Positions 30,476 through 38,025 of a DNA stretch of 64,000 bases are shown piece after piece. The notes beneath the pieces were generated by a model, which was given only the letters and a program-made list of their open reading frames with translations, made no database searches and was not told where the DNA came from. Origin of the DNA: Pseudomonas mendocina (lineage in GTDB: Bacteria; Pseudomonadota; Gammaproteobacteria; Pseudomonadales; Pseudomonadaceae). Location: positions 3,410,001 to 3,474,000 of the forward strand of contig NZ_CP027657.1 of assembly GCF_003008615.1 (NCBI RefSeq), read 5' to 3'. The translations under genes and the position numbers were made by a program. How positions within the stretch are numbered: position 1 is the stretch's first letter; every line of letters starts with the position of its first letter.

Positions 30476-31105
30476 ATGTACTGGAGCGAATTTCTCACCG
30501 TTGCCCTGATTCACCTGTTGGCAGTGGCCAGCCCGGGGCCGGATTTCGCCATCGTCGTGCGCGAGAGCGTCGGCTACGGTCGCCGCGCGGGGCTTTTCAC
30601 CGCCTTCGGAGTGGGTGCCGGCATTCTGGTGCATGTGACCTATTCACTGCTCGGCATCGGTTTGATCGTGTCGCAGTCCATCGTCCTGTTCAACGCGCTG
30701 AAATGGCTGGCTGCAGCTTATCTGCTGTATATCGGTTTCAAGGCGCTGCGTGCGCGCCCGGCTGATCCGGCCAGTGCCGAGCTGAGCCTGTCGACAGGCG
30801 AGCGCAGCGGTCGTGGTGCGTTCGTCACCGGGTTCATCACCAATGGGCTCAACCCCAAGGCCACGCTGTTTTTCCTTTCCTTGTTCACCGTGGTGATCAA
30901 TCCACATACCCCGGTGCCCGTGCAGGCGGGGTATGGCATCTACCTGGCGTTTGCCACGGCGTTTTGGTTTTGTCTGGTGGCCTGGCTGTTCAGCCAGCAA
31001 CGCGTGCGTGCCGGTTTCGCCCGCATGGGGCATTGGTTCGATCGCATGATGGGGGCTGTGCTGGTGGGCATCGGTGTGAAGCTGGCGCTGACCGAGATGC
31101 GTTAA
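30476..31105 (+). CDS. LysE/RhtB family amino-acid exporter
   Basis: Inner-membrane exporter of 209 residues with about six helices. It begins MYWSEFLTVALIHLLAVASPGPDFAIVVRES, which carries the family signature ASPGPDF. The pair FITNGLNPKATLFF is a second signature. GGAG precedes the ATG at 30476. The substrate is unknown; homologues export threonine, homoserine or related amino acids. Confidence 0.92.
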   Translation: MYWSEFLTVALIHLLAVASPGPDFAIVVRESVGYGRRAGLFTAFGVGAGILVHVTYSLLGIGLIVSQSIVLFNALKWLAAAYLLYIGFKALRARPADPASAELSLSTGERSGRGAFVTGFITNGLNPKATLFFLSLFTVVINPHTPVPVQAGYGIYLAFATAFWFCLVAWLFSQQRVRAGFARMGHWFDRMMGAVLVGIGVKLALTEMR

Positions 31106-31108
31106 ACG

Positions 31109-31135
31109 AAGAGCCCCGCTATTGCGGGGCTCTTT
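31109..31135. terminator. Bidirectional terminator between LysE exporter and thiolase
   Basis: AAGAGCCCCGC (31109-31119) pairs with GCGGGGCTCTT (31124-31134) around TATT, with flanking A/T. Confidence 0.88.
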
Positions 31136-31149
31136 CATGCTGGGCTGGT

Positions 31150-32325
31150 TTACAGCAGCTCGATGGCCACAGCTGTCGCTTCGCCGCCGCCGATGCACAG
31201 CGAGGCGATGCCGCGTTTGCCACCTTTCTTCTGCAGGGCGTTGATCAGGGTGAGGATGATCCGCGAGCCTGTGGAGCCCACCGGGTGGCCCTGGGCGCAG
31301 GCACCGCCGAACACGTTGACCTTGGCGTGATCCAGGCCGTGTTCACGCATGGCCAGCATGGTCACCATGGCGAAGGCTTCGTTGATCTCGAACAGGTCGA
31401 TCTCGTCCTTGTTCCAGCCGGTCTTCTTCAGCAGGTTGCTCATCGCGCCGATGGGCGCCAGGGTGAACTCGCTCGGGTCTTGGCTCTGGGTGGCATGGGC
31501 GACGATCTTGGCCAGCGGCTTGAGACCGCGCTTGGTCGCTTCATCAGCAGTCATCAGCAGCAGTGCACTGGCGCCATCGGAGATCGAACTGGCGTTGGCC
31601 GCGGTGATGGTGCCGTCTTTCTTGAAGGCAGGTTTGAGTGCGGGGATCTTCTCCAGGTTGGCTGTCAGTGGCTGCTCATCATCCTTGACCACCACCTCGC
31701 CCTTGCGCGAGGTGACGGTGATCGGGACGATCTCGGCGTCCAGCGAGCCGTCCTTGATCGCCGCCTGTGCACGGCGCAGCGACTCGATGGCATAGGCATC
31801 CATTTCCTCGCGGCTGATGCCGTACTTGTCGGCCGTCTCCTGGGCGAAGGAGCCCATCAGGCGGCCGGTGCGGGCGTCTTCCAGGCCATCGAGGAACATA
31901 TGATCCTTGATCTCGCCATGACCCATGCGCAGGCCGGTACGGGCTTTCTCCAATACGTAGGGCGCGTTGGACATGCTTTCCATGCCGCCGGCGATCATGA
32001 CCTGGTTGCTGCCGGCTTTCAGCGAGTCGAAGGCCATCATCACCGCCTTCATGCCAGAGCCGCATAGCTTGTTGAGGGTGGTGCAGCCGGTGGCGGATGG
32101 CAGGCCGGCATTCAGAGATGCCTGACGCGCCGGCCCCTGCTTGAGGCCGGCGGGCAGGACGCAGCCCATGATCACTTCCTGTACGTCGGCCGGCTCGATA
32201 CCGGCACGTTTGACCGCTTCACGAATGGCGGCAGCGCCCAGTTCGACAGCTGGTACGCTGGCCAGGCTGCCTTGAAAACCTCCCATTGGGGTGCGGGCAC
32301 CGCTGACGATGACGATATCGGACAT
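31150..32325 (-). CDS. Acetyl-CoA C-acetyltransferase (thiolase)
   Basis: Thiolase of 391 residues catalysing acetoacetyl-CoA formation or cleavage of 3-ketoacyl-CoA. The nucleophile Cys88 lies in LNKLCGSGMKAV. The base His is in GGACAQGHPVGSTGSR and the second Cys in SLCIGGGEATA. It is the biosynthetic/PhaA-AtoB type by length and motifs; chain-length preference is not readable. It diverges from the acyl-CoA ligase gene 190 bases away, which suggests a joint role in fatty-acid or ketone-body metabolism. Confidence 0.93.
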   Translation of the reverse strand: MSDIVIVSGARTPMGGFQGSLASVPAVELGAAAIREAVKRAGIEPADVQEVIMGCVLPAGLKQGPARQASLNAGLPSATGCTTLNKLCGSGMKAVMMAFDSLKAGSNQVMIAGGMESMSNAPYVLEKARTGLRMGHGEIKDHMFLDGLEDARTGRLMGSFAQETADKYGISREEMDAYAIESLRRAQAAIKDGSLDAEIVPITVTSRKGEVVVKDDEQPLTANLEKIPALKPAFKKDGTITAANASSISDGASALLLMTADEATKRGLKPLAKIVAHATQSQDPSEFTLAPIGAMSNLLKKTGWNKDEIDLFEINEAFAMVTMLAMREHGLDHAKVNVFGGACAQGHPVGSTGSRIILTLINALQKKGGKRGIASLCIGGGEATAVAIELL

Positions 32326-32515
32326 GTTGTTACCTCGAACGAAAGTGTGGCTCTTTGCCGCCTGTTTCAGGACTGGCAGGTTGAATCGATTCTATCCTGT
32401 GACCGGAAATGGCCATAGAGTCACGTGGCAAATCATTCTTTGGGCTGATTGAGCTCTGCGCGAGCAGCTCTAGAGTCGCTGCATAACCATTCCTAGCGTG
32501 CCTCAAGGTGACTTC

Positions 32516-34198
32516 ATGCTGCAGACCCGACTGATCCCCCCCGCCGAAAACGCTCATGCCTACCCGCTGCTGATCAAGCGTCTGCTGCTCTCCGGTAGTC
32601 GTTACGAGAAGACCCGCGAAATCGTCTATCGCGACAAACTGCGCTACAGCTATGCGACCTTCAACGAGCGTGTCGCGCGCCTGGCCAATGTACTCAGCGA
32701 GGCGGGGGTCAAGGCCGGCGATACCGTGGCGGTGATGGATTGGGACAGCCACCGCTACCTCGAATGCATGTTCGCCATTCCCATGCTCGGCGCGGTACTG
32801 CACACCATCAACATCCGTCTGTCGCCGGATCAGATCCTCTACACCATGAACCATGCCGAAGACCGTTTCGTGCTGGTCAACAGCGAGTTCGTGCAGCTAT
32901 ACAACGGCATCGCCGGGCAACTCACCACCGTCGACAAAACCCTGCTGCTGACCGATGGCGAGGACAAGAACGCCGACCTGCCGAACCTGGTCGGCGAGTA
33001 CGAGAGCCTGCTGGCGGCTGCCAGTCCGCACTACGATTTCGCCGATTTCGACGAGAACTCAGTCGCCACTACCTTCTACACCACCGGCACCACCGGCAAC
33101 CCCAAGGGCGTGTACTTCACTCATCGGCAACTGGTGCTGCACACGATGTCCATGGCGACCACCATGGGCGGCCTGGACAGCATCCGCCTGCTGGGCAACG
33201 ACGATGTCTACATGCCGATCACGCCGATGTTCCACGTGCATGCCTGGGGCGTGCCATACGTGGCGACCATGCTCGGGGTCAAGCAGGTGTATCCCGGTCG
33301 CTACGAGCCGGACATGCTTTGCCGCCTGATCAAGGAGGAAAAGGTCAACTTCTCCCACTGCGTCCCGACCATCCTGCAGATGGTGCTGGGAGCGCCAGGT
33401 GCGCAGGGTCATGATTTCGGCGGCATGAAGATGATCATCGGTGGCAGCGCGTTGAATCGTTCCCTCTACGAGGCGGCCAAGGCACGCGGTATCCAGCTGA
33501 CCGCAGCCTACGGCATGTCCGAAACCTGCCCGCTGATTTCCTGTGCCTACCTCAATGACGAGTTACGCGCCGGCAGCGAGGACGAGCGCACCACCTACCG
33601 GATCAAGGCCGGCATTCCGGTGCCGCTGGTAGAAGCCGCGATCATGGATGCTGACGGCAAGCTTCTGCCCAGTGACGGTGAATCGCAGGGCGAACTGGTG
33701 CTGCGCGCGCCTTGGCTGACCCAGGGTTATTTCCGCGAGCCCGAGAAAGGTGAGGAGCTGTGGGCGCACGGCTGGTTGCACACCGGTGACGTGGCGACCA
33801 TCGATGGCATGGGCTTCATCGAGATTCGCGACCGTATCAAGGACGTGATCAAGACCGGCGGCGAGTGGATTTCTTCGCTGGAGCTGGAAGATCTGATCAG
33901 CCGTCACCCTGTCGTACGTGAAGTGGCAGTGGTGGGGATAGCGGATCCACAGTGGGGCGAGCGCCCGTTCGCACTGCTGGTGCTGCACGAGGAGCAGGGG
34001 CTGGATGCCAAAGGCTTGAAGGAGCATCTCAAGCCTTTCGTCGAGCAAGGTCACATCAACAAGTGGGCGATCCCTACGCAAATTGCCCTTGTTACGGAAA
34101 TTCCCAAGACCAGCGTCGGCAAGCTGGACAAGAAGCGCATTCGCGTCGAAATCGCCCAGTGGCAGGAGGCGGGTAGCGCATTCTTGTCCACGCTGTGA
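32516..34198 (+). CDS. Fatty-acyl-CoA ligase (AMP-forming, AlkK-like)
   Basis: Activates a carboxylic acid to its CoA thioester via an acyl-adenylate. The 560-residue protein has the P-loop-like motif [19 protein letters not shown], the adenylate motif [11 protein letters not shown], and [20 protein letters not shown] with the hinge and ribose-binding residues. [14 protein letters not shown] holds the catalytic Lys. Similarity is closest to medium-chain AlkK-type ligases and there is no acyl-CoA signal peptide. AAGGTG precedes the ATG at 32516. Next to it are a thiolase and the DUF1302/DUF1329 outer-membrane pair. Confidence 0.93.
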   Translation: MLQTRLIPPAENAHAYPLLIKRLLLSGSRYEKTREIVYRDKLRYSYATFNERVARLANVLSEAGVKAGDTVAVMDWDSHRYLECMFAIPMLGAVLHTINIRLSPDQILYTMNHAEDRFVLVNSEFVQLYNGIAGQLTTVDKTLLLTDGEDKNADLPNLVGEYESLLAAASPHYDFADFDENSVATTFYTTGTTGNPKGVYFTHRQLVLHTMSMATTMGGLDSIRLLGNDDVYMPITPMFHVHAWGVPYVATMLGVKQVYPGRYEPDMLCRLIKEEKVNFSHCVPTILQMVLGAPGAQGHDFGGMKMIIGGSALNRSLYEAAKARGIQLTAAYGMSETCPLISCAYLNDELRAGSEDERTTYRIKAGIPVPLVEAAIMDADGKLLPSDGESQGELVLRAPWLTQGYFREPEKGEELWAHGWLHTGDVATIDGMGFIEIRDRIKDVIKTGGEWISSLELEDLISRHPVVREVAVVGIADPQWGERPFALLVLHEEQGLDAKGLKEHLKPFVEQGHINKWAIPTQIALVTEIPKTSVGKLDKKRIRVEIAQWQEAGSAFLSTL

Positions 34199-34208
34199 GG
34201 TGCGAATT

Positions 34209-34250
34209 GACTGGGCGGTGAAAGTGACCGCTCAGTCAAACAAGCGTTTG
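34209..34250 (+). promoter_or_regulatory. Hairpin and PsrA-like palindrome upstream of the DUF1302 gene
   Basis: GACTGGGCGGT (34209-34219) pairs with ACCGCTCAGTC (34227-34237) just after the ligase stop. It is directly followed by CAAACAAGCGTTTG (34237-34250), a perfect arm palindrome matching the PsrA operator G/CAAAC-N2-4-GTTTG/C. PsrA is the fatty-acid-responsive regulator of Pseudomonas. The rest of the gap to 34415 shows no other motif. Confidence 0.5.
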
Positions 34251-34415
34251 GCTTGCTAATTGCTGTTTCCCGTCCATGCTTGGCTAGGGGCAGGGCTTGA
34301 AACCTGCGAGCCAGAGTGGCCGGGGGCTGCAAATCACACTTTCGAGGGATCAAGCAGTACCACCCGCTGGCTATAGTCAAAGCATCCATAACAAAAAACA
34401 CATGGAGTAGCGTCG

Positions 34416-36395
34416 ATGACAACAAAAACAACACCCTACTGGCGCCTGGCAAAACTGCCGCTGGCCGTCAGCCTCGCTTCCACCCTTGCCGCTCCGGCAT
34501 TCGGCGTCACTTTCAACATTGGTGAGATCGAAGGGCAGTTCGACTCGTCGCTGTCGGTGGGGGCGAGTTGGTCTACTTCGAAGGCCAACAAGGATCTGAT
34601 CGGCGTGAACAACGGCGGCCGTGGTCTTTCCCAGACCTCCGACGATGGTCACCTGAACTTCAAGCGTGGTGAAACCTTCTCGAAGATTTTCAAGGGCATC
34701 CATGACCTTGAATTGAAGTACGGTGACACTGGCGTCTTCGTACGCGGTAAATACTGGTACGACTTCGAGTTGAAAGACGAAAACCGTGAGTTCAAGGATA
34801 TTAGCGATAGCAACCGCAAGGAGGGTGCAAAGTCCTCCGGTGGTGAAATCCTCGACGCGTTCATCTATCACAACTATGCGATAGGCAATCAGCCTGGTTC
34901 TGTGCGCTTGGGTAAACAGGTCGTTAGCTGGGGCGAAAGCACCTTTATCCAGAACGGTATCAATGCCATCAACCCCGTTGATGTCGCAGCATTCCGGCGC
35001 CCTGGCGCGGAGATCAAGGAAGGCTTGATTCCGGTCAACATGTTCTACATCGCTCAGAGTCTTACCGACAATCTGTCGATGGAAGCTTTTTATCAGCTCG
35101 AGTGGGATCAAACGGTTGTAGACAACTGCGGAACGTTCTTCTCGCAAGCTGACATCGTCGCCGATGGTTGCGACCAGAACCTCAACGTTTTGAGCATGCC
35201 GAATGCCACTCAGTTGGCAGCTATCAACGCTACTCTGAGTGCGCTCGGTGGTGACCCTCTCAGCGGTACTAGTGAAGGTGTCATCGTCCAACGCGCAGGT
35301 GACAAGGATGCACGTGATAGTGGTCAATGGGGCCTGGCTTTCCGTTACATGTTTGAGCCACTGGACACCGAGTTCGGGGCCTATTTCATGAACTATCACA
35401 GCCGTGCACCGATTTTTAGCGGTGTATCTCCCAGCGCTCAAGGGCTTGCAGCCGCTAACGCGCTTGCTAGTGGGACTTTTGCTGGGACATTGGCTGGTCT
35501 TGGTGGCCCCGGTGCTCCTGGCGCGATAGCCGCAGCAGGTCAAGCGGCAGCTAACGCCGGTGCAGTTGGTCTTGCAGGGCAAGGTCGCTACTTTATCGAG
35601 TACCCAGAAGACATCAGGCTCTATGGCCTGAGCTTCTCCACTACCCTCCCAACAGGCACAGCGTGGAGTGGTGAAATCAGTTACCGTCCGAACGCACCGG
35701 TGCAGTTGAACTCCACAGATGTGCTTTACGCTGGTCTCAGGGGGTTGACCATTACTCTGCCCGGATCAATTGGTGGGGGAACTACCAGTCCGTATAACGC
35801 GGTATCTCCTTTAGGGCCGGATGGCACTGGTCTGCTGCATGGTTACAAGCGCAAGGAAATTACGCAAATTCAGACTACGTTCACGCATTTCTTTGATCAA
35901 GTAATGGGCGCCTCGCGTTTGACCTTGGTGGGTGAAGTAGGTTGGACCCATGTTGGTGGCCTGGAGAGCAAAGACGATATTCGCTACGGTCGCGATCCAA
36001 TCTATGGCACTGCAGGTGATATGTGCGGGCCTGTAAATGCCAGTACAGGTGGCGGACGGAGCTCGGCCAGTATGCTCGCCAAGGCATGTGATAAAGATGG
36101 TTTTACCACCGCCAACTCCTGGGGCTATCGCGCTCGTGCAATCTGGGATTACCCAGATGTATTTGCGGGCATCAACCTCCGTCCGAGTGTGGCTTGGTCG
36201 CATGACGTAGAAGGCTATTCGCCTGGCCCAGGTGCTAACTTCGAAGAAGGTCGTAAAGCTATTAGCCTCGGTCTGGATGCGGAGTATCAGAACACCTACA
36301 CCGCTAGCCTGTCCTACACCAACTTCTTTGATGGCAAGTATTCGACCATTGATGACCGTGACTTCGTCGCGCTCAGCTTCGGTATGAACTTCTAA
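34416..36395 (+). CDS. DUF1302 family outer-membrane protein
   Basis: Exported protein of 659 residues. The signal peptide runs to about residue 30 (MTTKTTPYWRLAKLPLAVSL, then APAFG). The body is beta-strand rich with many aromatic/Gly strands, and the last residue is Phe (LSFGMNF), as in outer-membrane beta-barrels. Motifs include LRLGKQVVSWGES-like VRLGKQVVSWGES and INPVDVAAFRRPG. A Gly/Ala-rich stretch lies at about 340-390. Codon use in the middle is more AT-rich than in its neighbours. DUF1302 proteins pair with DUF1329 proteins, as here; they occur in steroid, lipid and hydrocarbon loci, but transport is inferred. Confidence 0.85.
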   Translation: MTTKTTPYWRLAKLPLAVSLASTLAAPAFGVTFNIGEIEGQFDSSLSVGASWSTSKANKDLIGVNNGGRGLSQTSDDGHLNFKRGETFSKIFKGIHDLELKYGDTGVFVRGKYWYDFELKDENREFKDISDSNRKEGAKSSGGEILDAFIYHNYAIGNQPGSVRLGKQVVSWGESTFIQNGINAINPVDVAAFRRPGAEIKEGLIPVNMFYIAQSLTDNLSMEAFYQLEWDQTVVDNCGTFFSQADIVADGCDQNLNVLSMPNATQLAAINATLSALGGDPLSGTSEGVIVQRAGDKDARDSGQWGLAFRYMFEPLDTEFGAYFMNYHSRAPIFSGVSPSAQGLAAANALASGTFAGTLAGLGGPGAPGAIAAAGQAAANAGAVGLAGQGRYFIEYPEDIRLYGLSFSTTLPTGTAWSGEISYRPNAPVQLNSTDVLYAGLRGLTITLPGSIGGGTTSPYNAVSPLGPDGTGLLHGYKRKEITQIQTTFTHFFDQVMGASRLTLVGEVGWTHVGGLESKDDIRYGRDPIYGTAGDMCGPVNASTGGGRSSASMLAKACDKDGFTTANSWGYRARAIWDYPDVFAGINLRPSVAWSHDVEGYSPGPGANFEEGRKAISLGLDAEYQNTYTASLSYTNFFDGKYSTIDDRDFVALSFGMNF

Positions 36396-36418
36396 GCGGT
36401 CAGGAAATTCGAGGAATC

Positions 36419-37795
36419 ATGATGCAAATGAAAACAACAAAAAAACTGTGGCAAAGCGGCGTCCTGACCCTGTCCCTGCTGGCGACCGGTGTGATGGCGG
36501 CAGTGTCGCCTGACGAAGCGGCCAAGCTGGGCACAACCCTGACTCCACTGGGTGGTGAAATGGCTGGCAATGCCGATGGTTCGATCCCGGCCTGGACTGG
36601 TGGCTTGCCGACCAATGCTGGTGCGGTCGATCCGCGCGGCTTCCTGGCCGATCCGTTCGCCAATGAGCAACCGCTGTTCACCATCACCGCGCAGAACGTC
36701 GATCAGTACAAGGACAAGCTGACCCCCGGCCAACTGGCCATGTTCAAGCGCTACCCGGAAAGCTACAAGATGCCGGTCTATACGACTCACCGTTCGGCCA
36801 CCGTGCCGGCTGCGGTGATCGAGGCTGCCAAGCAGAACGCGGTCAACACCAAGATGGTCGAGGGCGGTAACGGCCTGGAGAACTTCCAGACTGCTAACCC
36901 GTTCCCGATTCCGCAGAACGGCCTGGAGGCAATCTGGAACCACATCACCCGCTACCGCGGTGGCAGCGTGCGTCGTCTGGTGACTCAGGCGACTCCGCAA
37001 CCGAACGGTTCCTACTCGCTGGTCTACTTCCAGGACGAGTTCACCTTCCGTGACGCGCTGACCGACTTCGACCCGAACAAGGAAAGCAACGTCCTGTTCT
37101 ACTTCAAACAGCGCGTGACTGCTCCGTCGCGTCTGGCTGGTAACGTGCTGCTGGTGCACGAAACCCTCAACCAGGTGAAGGAGCCGCGTCTGGCGTGGCT
37201 GTACAACGCTGGTCAACGTCGCGTACGTCGTGCTCCGCAGGTGTCCTACGACGGTCCAGGTACCGCCGCTGATGGCCTGCGCACCTCCGACAACTTCGAC
37301 ATGTACAACGGTGCGCCTGATCGTTACGACTGGAAGCTCGAAGGCAAGAAGGAGATCTACATCCCCTACAACGCCTACAAGCTGGATTCGCCGAACCTGA
37401 AGTACTCCGACATCATCAAGGCCGGCCACATCAACCAGGATCTGACTCGCTACGAGTTGCACCGTGTCTGGCACGTGACCGCGACCCTGAAGTCTGGCGA
37501 GCGTCACATCTACGCCAAGCGTGACTTCTACATCGACGAGGACACCTGGCAAGCCGCTCTGATCGACCACTACGACGGTCGTGGCACCCTGTGGCGCGTA
37601 GCTGAGGCGCATGCCCAGTACTACTACGACAAGCAAGTGCCGTGGTACACCGTCGAAACCCTGTACGACCTGCTGTCCGGCCGCTACCTGGCCCTGGGTA
37701 TGAAGAACGAGGAGAAACAAGCCTACGACTTCAACTACAAGGCCGCTGGCAGCGATTACACCCCGGCCGCTCTGCGTCAGGCGGGTGTTCGCTAA
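36419..37795 (+). CDS. DUF1329 family exported protein
   Basis: Periplasmic protein of 458 residues with signal peptide MMQMKTTKKLWQSGVLTLSL... cut near LLATGVMA. The family fold resembles LolB/LppX-type lipid-binding half-barrels. Conserved pieces include GGEMAGNADGSIPAWTGGLP, RRVRRAPQVSYD and PYNAYKLDSP. It starts 23 bases after the DUF1302 stop with GAGGAAT upstream, so the two are co-transcribed. A likely role is handing a hydrophobic ligand between the DUF1302 protein and the inner membrane; that is inference. A strong terminator follows. Confidence 0.87.
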   Translation: MMQMKTTKKLWQSGVLTLSLLATGVMAAVSPDEAAKLGTTLTPLGGEMAGNADGSIPAWTGGLPTNAGAVDPRGFLADPFANEQPLFTITAQNVDQYKDKLTPGQLAMFKRYPESYKMPVYTTHRSATVPAAVIEAAKQNAVNTKMVEGGNGLENFQTANPFPIPQNGLEAIWNHITRYRGGSVRRLVTQATPQPNGSYSLVYFQDEFTFRDALTDFDPNKESNVLFYFKQRVTAPSRLAGNVLLVHETLNQVKEPRLAWLYNAGQRRVRRAPQVSYDGPGTAADGLRTSDNFDMYNGAPDRYDWKLEGKKEIYIPYNAYKLDSPNLKYSDIIKAGHINQDLTRYELHRVWHVTATLKSGERHIYAKRDFYIDEDTWQAALIDHYDGRGTLWRVAEAHAQYYYDKQVPWYTVETLYDLLSGRYLALGMKNEEKQAYDFNYKAAGSDYTPAALRQAGVR

Positions 37796-37816
37796 CACCG
37801 TTACTCTGCAACACGA

Positions 37817-37845
37817 CGAAGCCGGCCTTGTGCCGGCTTTTTCGT
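37817..37845 (+). terminator. Terminator after the DUF1302-DUF1329 unit
   Basis: AAGCCGGC (37819-37826) pairs with GCCGGCTT (37832-37839), followed by TTTTCG. Confidence 0.85.
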
Positions 37846-37852
37846 TTCCTGG

Positions 37853-37874
37853 GTAGGGTGCGCTGTACGCACCG
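37853..37874 (+). repeat. Single TAGGGTGCGC-family repeat
   Basis: GTAGGGTGCGCTGTACGCACC lies just after the terminator, without a visible inverted partner. It is the only copy not at the 3' end of convergent genes. Confidence 0.7.
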
Positions 37875-38025
37875 AAAATACTGACGTTTGCCGATTGGCA
37901 TTTGCCTCAGCTTTCGGCTTTTTCGTTACGGACTGTAGCCGAGGCTTCTAATGGCCATGGCAAGTCGCTAGGCTGGGTCAGATCGTGCCCGCAGTAGCCT
38001 ACAGAAGACTTCCAAGAATCGGCCG

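Noticed and set aside
34377..35582. 401-codon antisense frame across the DUF1302 gene
   Set aside because: The plus-strand gene has a signal peptide, barrel pattern and family motifs; the antisense product has none.
36392..37798. 468-codon antisense frame across the DUF1329 gene
   Set aside because: Mirror of a well-supported gene; no start signal or domain.
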